23,111 nt of DNA from positions 1 through 23,111 of the IMG/VR virus record IMGVR_UViG_3300008107_001276; one strand, written 5' to 3'. The notes beneath the pieces were generated by a model. The model did no database searches, was not told the origin of the DNA, and worked only from the letters and a program-made list of their open reading frames with translations. Origin of the DNA: a virus. Both the position numbers and the translations under genes were made by a program. Position 1 is the first letter of the stretch; each line of letters starts with the position of its first letter. Below, piece after piece: positions 22,387 through 23,111 of the stretch.

Positions 22387-22947
22387 TTATGCCTTGATGA
22401 TGTAGTTAAGAACCATTGTTGGCTGCACGTTGTTATGCGCTGAAGAAGCATTAGCAGCAGCATTTTGAGCCACCGTAATAAGACCACCACCAGTAGAACC
22501 ATCACCGCCAGCAACCGTATCTGAGTTGTTATGCCACAAACCGTTATTATTTGCAAGGTTAGAAATAGTTTTTGTTGTGTGACTGTGTGCAGGCAAACCA
22601 GATTCACCGCTAGTCAACGTATGTGTCTGTGAACCACCCACCTCACCAGCAGCGTCACCACCACCCGTGATAGTCGTAGAAGTCAAACGAGACGCAGCCG
22701 AACCACCCATGTTGTCCACACCAGCCACAACACGACCACGCAAATCAGGCAAATTAAAAGTAGTAGAACCATCACCAACACCGTATGTCGTGCTAACAAC
22801 AGCGAACAACTCACCATACTGGGTACGAGAAACAGCCTGACCATAACAAAGAAGCCAACCAGCAGGAGCAGTAGAACCAGCAAACGGCATCACACCACCA
22901 GCAGGAACAGCACCAACCGTCCCACCAAGCCCCGAACTAATCCCCAT
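22387..22947 (-). CDS. Tail-collar domain fibre protein, 186 aa
   Basis: It contains a classic phage tail-collar domain: P-A-G-G-V-M-P-F-A-G-S-T-A-P-A-G-W-L-L-C (15-34), then Y-G-V-G-D-G-S-T-T-F-N-L-P-D-L-R-G-R-V (about 56-74). The His-containing G-L-P-A-H-S-H-T and the terminal V-Q-P-T-M-V-L-N-Y-I-I-K are also typical. I start it at the ATG at 22947, which overlaps the upstream TGA (TGATG) after GAAGGAAG and gives M-G-I-S as in the other fibre genes; an in-frame GTG at 22965 is rejected. It probably forms part of the tail tip or short fibre. Confidence 0.9.
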   Translation of the reverse strand: MGISSGLGGTVGAVPAGGVMPFAGSTAPAGWLLCYGQAVSRTQYGELFAVVSTTYGVGDGSTTFNLPDLRGRVVAGVDNMGGSAASRLTSTTITGGGDAAGEVGGSQTHTLTSGESGLPAHSHTTKTISNLANNNGLWHNNSDTVAGGDGSTGGGLITVAQNAAANASSAHNNVQPTMVLNYIIKA

Positions 22948-23111
22948 CAGACTTCCTTCTCCCACCCAACAACAGTCACATTCACACCAGAACGATCAGC
23001 GTAACCCTGAAACGTCTCAGCAGCGTCAACCACAAGCGCAGTATCAAACACCACCGTGTCATCCTTCGCAATCGGCAACGCAGAAAACACACGATTACTA
23101 GCAGTCGCAGC
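22947..23111 (-). CDS. Presumed tail/virion protein, C-terminal 54 residues
   Basis: The frame is open from the right window edge to a TGA at 22949-22947, overlapping the collar gene start (TGATG). The fragment is beta-rich: L-P-I-A-K-D-D-T-V-V-F-D-T-A-L-V-V-D, then A-E-T-F-Q-G-Y-A, ending V-N-V-T-V-V-G-W-E. This resembles the C-termini of small phage tail-associated proteins with a strand-turn-strand 'A-x-S-G-V' pattern. The identity cannot be settled without the rest of the gene. Confidence 0.62.
   Translation of the reverse strand, partial: AATASNRVFSALPIAKDDTVVFDTALVVDAAETFQGYADRSGVNVTVVGWEKEV

Overview
The window looks like part of a tailed double-stranded DNA phage genome of moderate G+C. 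Its host is probably an actinobacterium, possibly a free-living aquatic one. I infer the host from protein style: a proteasome/HslV-like Ntn hydrolase, a tiny one-gene zinc ribbon, small proteins of the MTDDIVTRL type and a TOTE-type primase are all familiar from actinophages. No host gene, tRNA, integrase, insertion sequence or CRISPR array was seen. The dense packing, with many ATGA, TAATG and TGATG start/stop overlaps, is also typical of phage.

Positions 1-9690 read on the + strand and form the early, DNA-metabolism arm. It opens with the end of an unknown gene. A class II glutamine amidotransferase with a Cys-rich tail follows (168-1055), then a run of seven small unknown or zinc-ribbon genes (1071-2942). 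The only sizeable intergenic gap on this arm (2943-3081) holds a four-run G5 tract and a strong bulged hairpin. After it comes a coupled replication/recombination block: an unknown basic protein, a RecB/Cas4-like PD-(D/E)XK nuclease with a likely Fe-S cluster, an unknown protein, a short DnaB/RecA-type helicase, an archaeo-eukaryotic-type (TOTE-like) primase, a RusA-like resolvase, a second PD-(D/E)XK-like protein, and a fusion of a sigma-region-4 HTH with an Nmad1-like domain. Four small unknown genes follow. The arm ends in a proteasome-like Ntn hydrolase whose 3' part is missing.

From 9695 to the right edge everything reads on the - strand and forms a late, structural and lysis arm. In transcription order (right to left) it holds the end of a virion or fibre protein, a tail-collar fibre protein, two fibre proteins sharing an N-terminal adaptor motif, a family 2 glycosyltransferase, three mid-sized presumed virion proteins, one giant 2148-residue presumed internal/ejection protein (6.4 kb), an M15 (VanY-type) endolysin, and an unknown 327-residue protein. 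The two arms converge at about 9690 with no terminator-like sequence.

Most informative points: (i) the damaged Ntn hydrolase exactly at the strand switch; (ii) the sigma-r4/Nmad1 fusion; (iii) the G-quadruplex plus hairpin cassette in front of the replication block; (iv) the amidotransferase with an eight-cysteine tail; (v) sharp base-composition breaks inside a fibre gene and inside the glycosyltransferase, which suggest swapped 3' modules. Functions were assigned by eye from motifs; no database search was possible.
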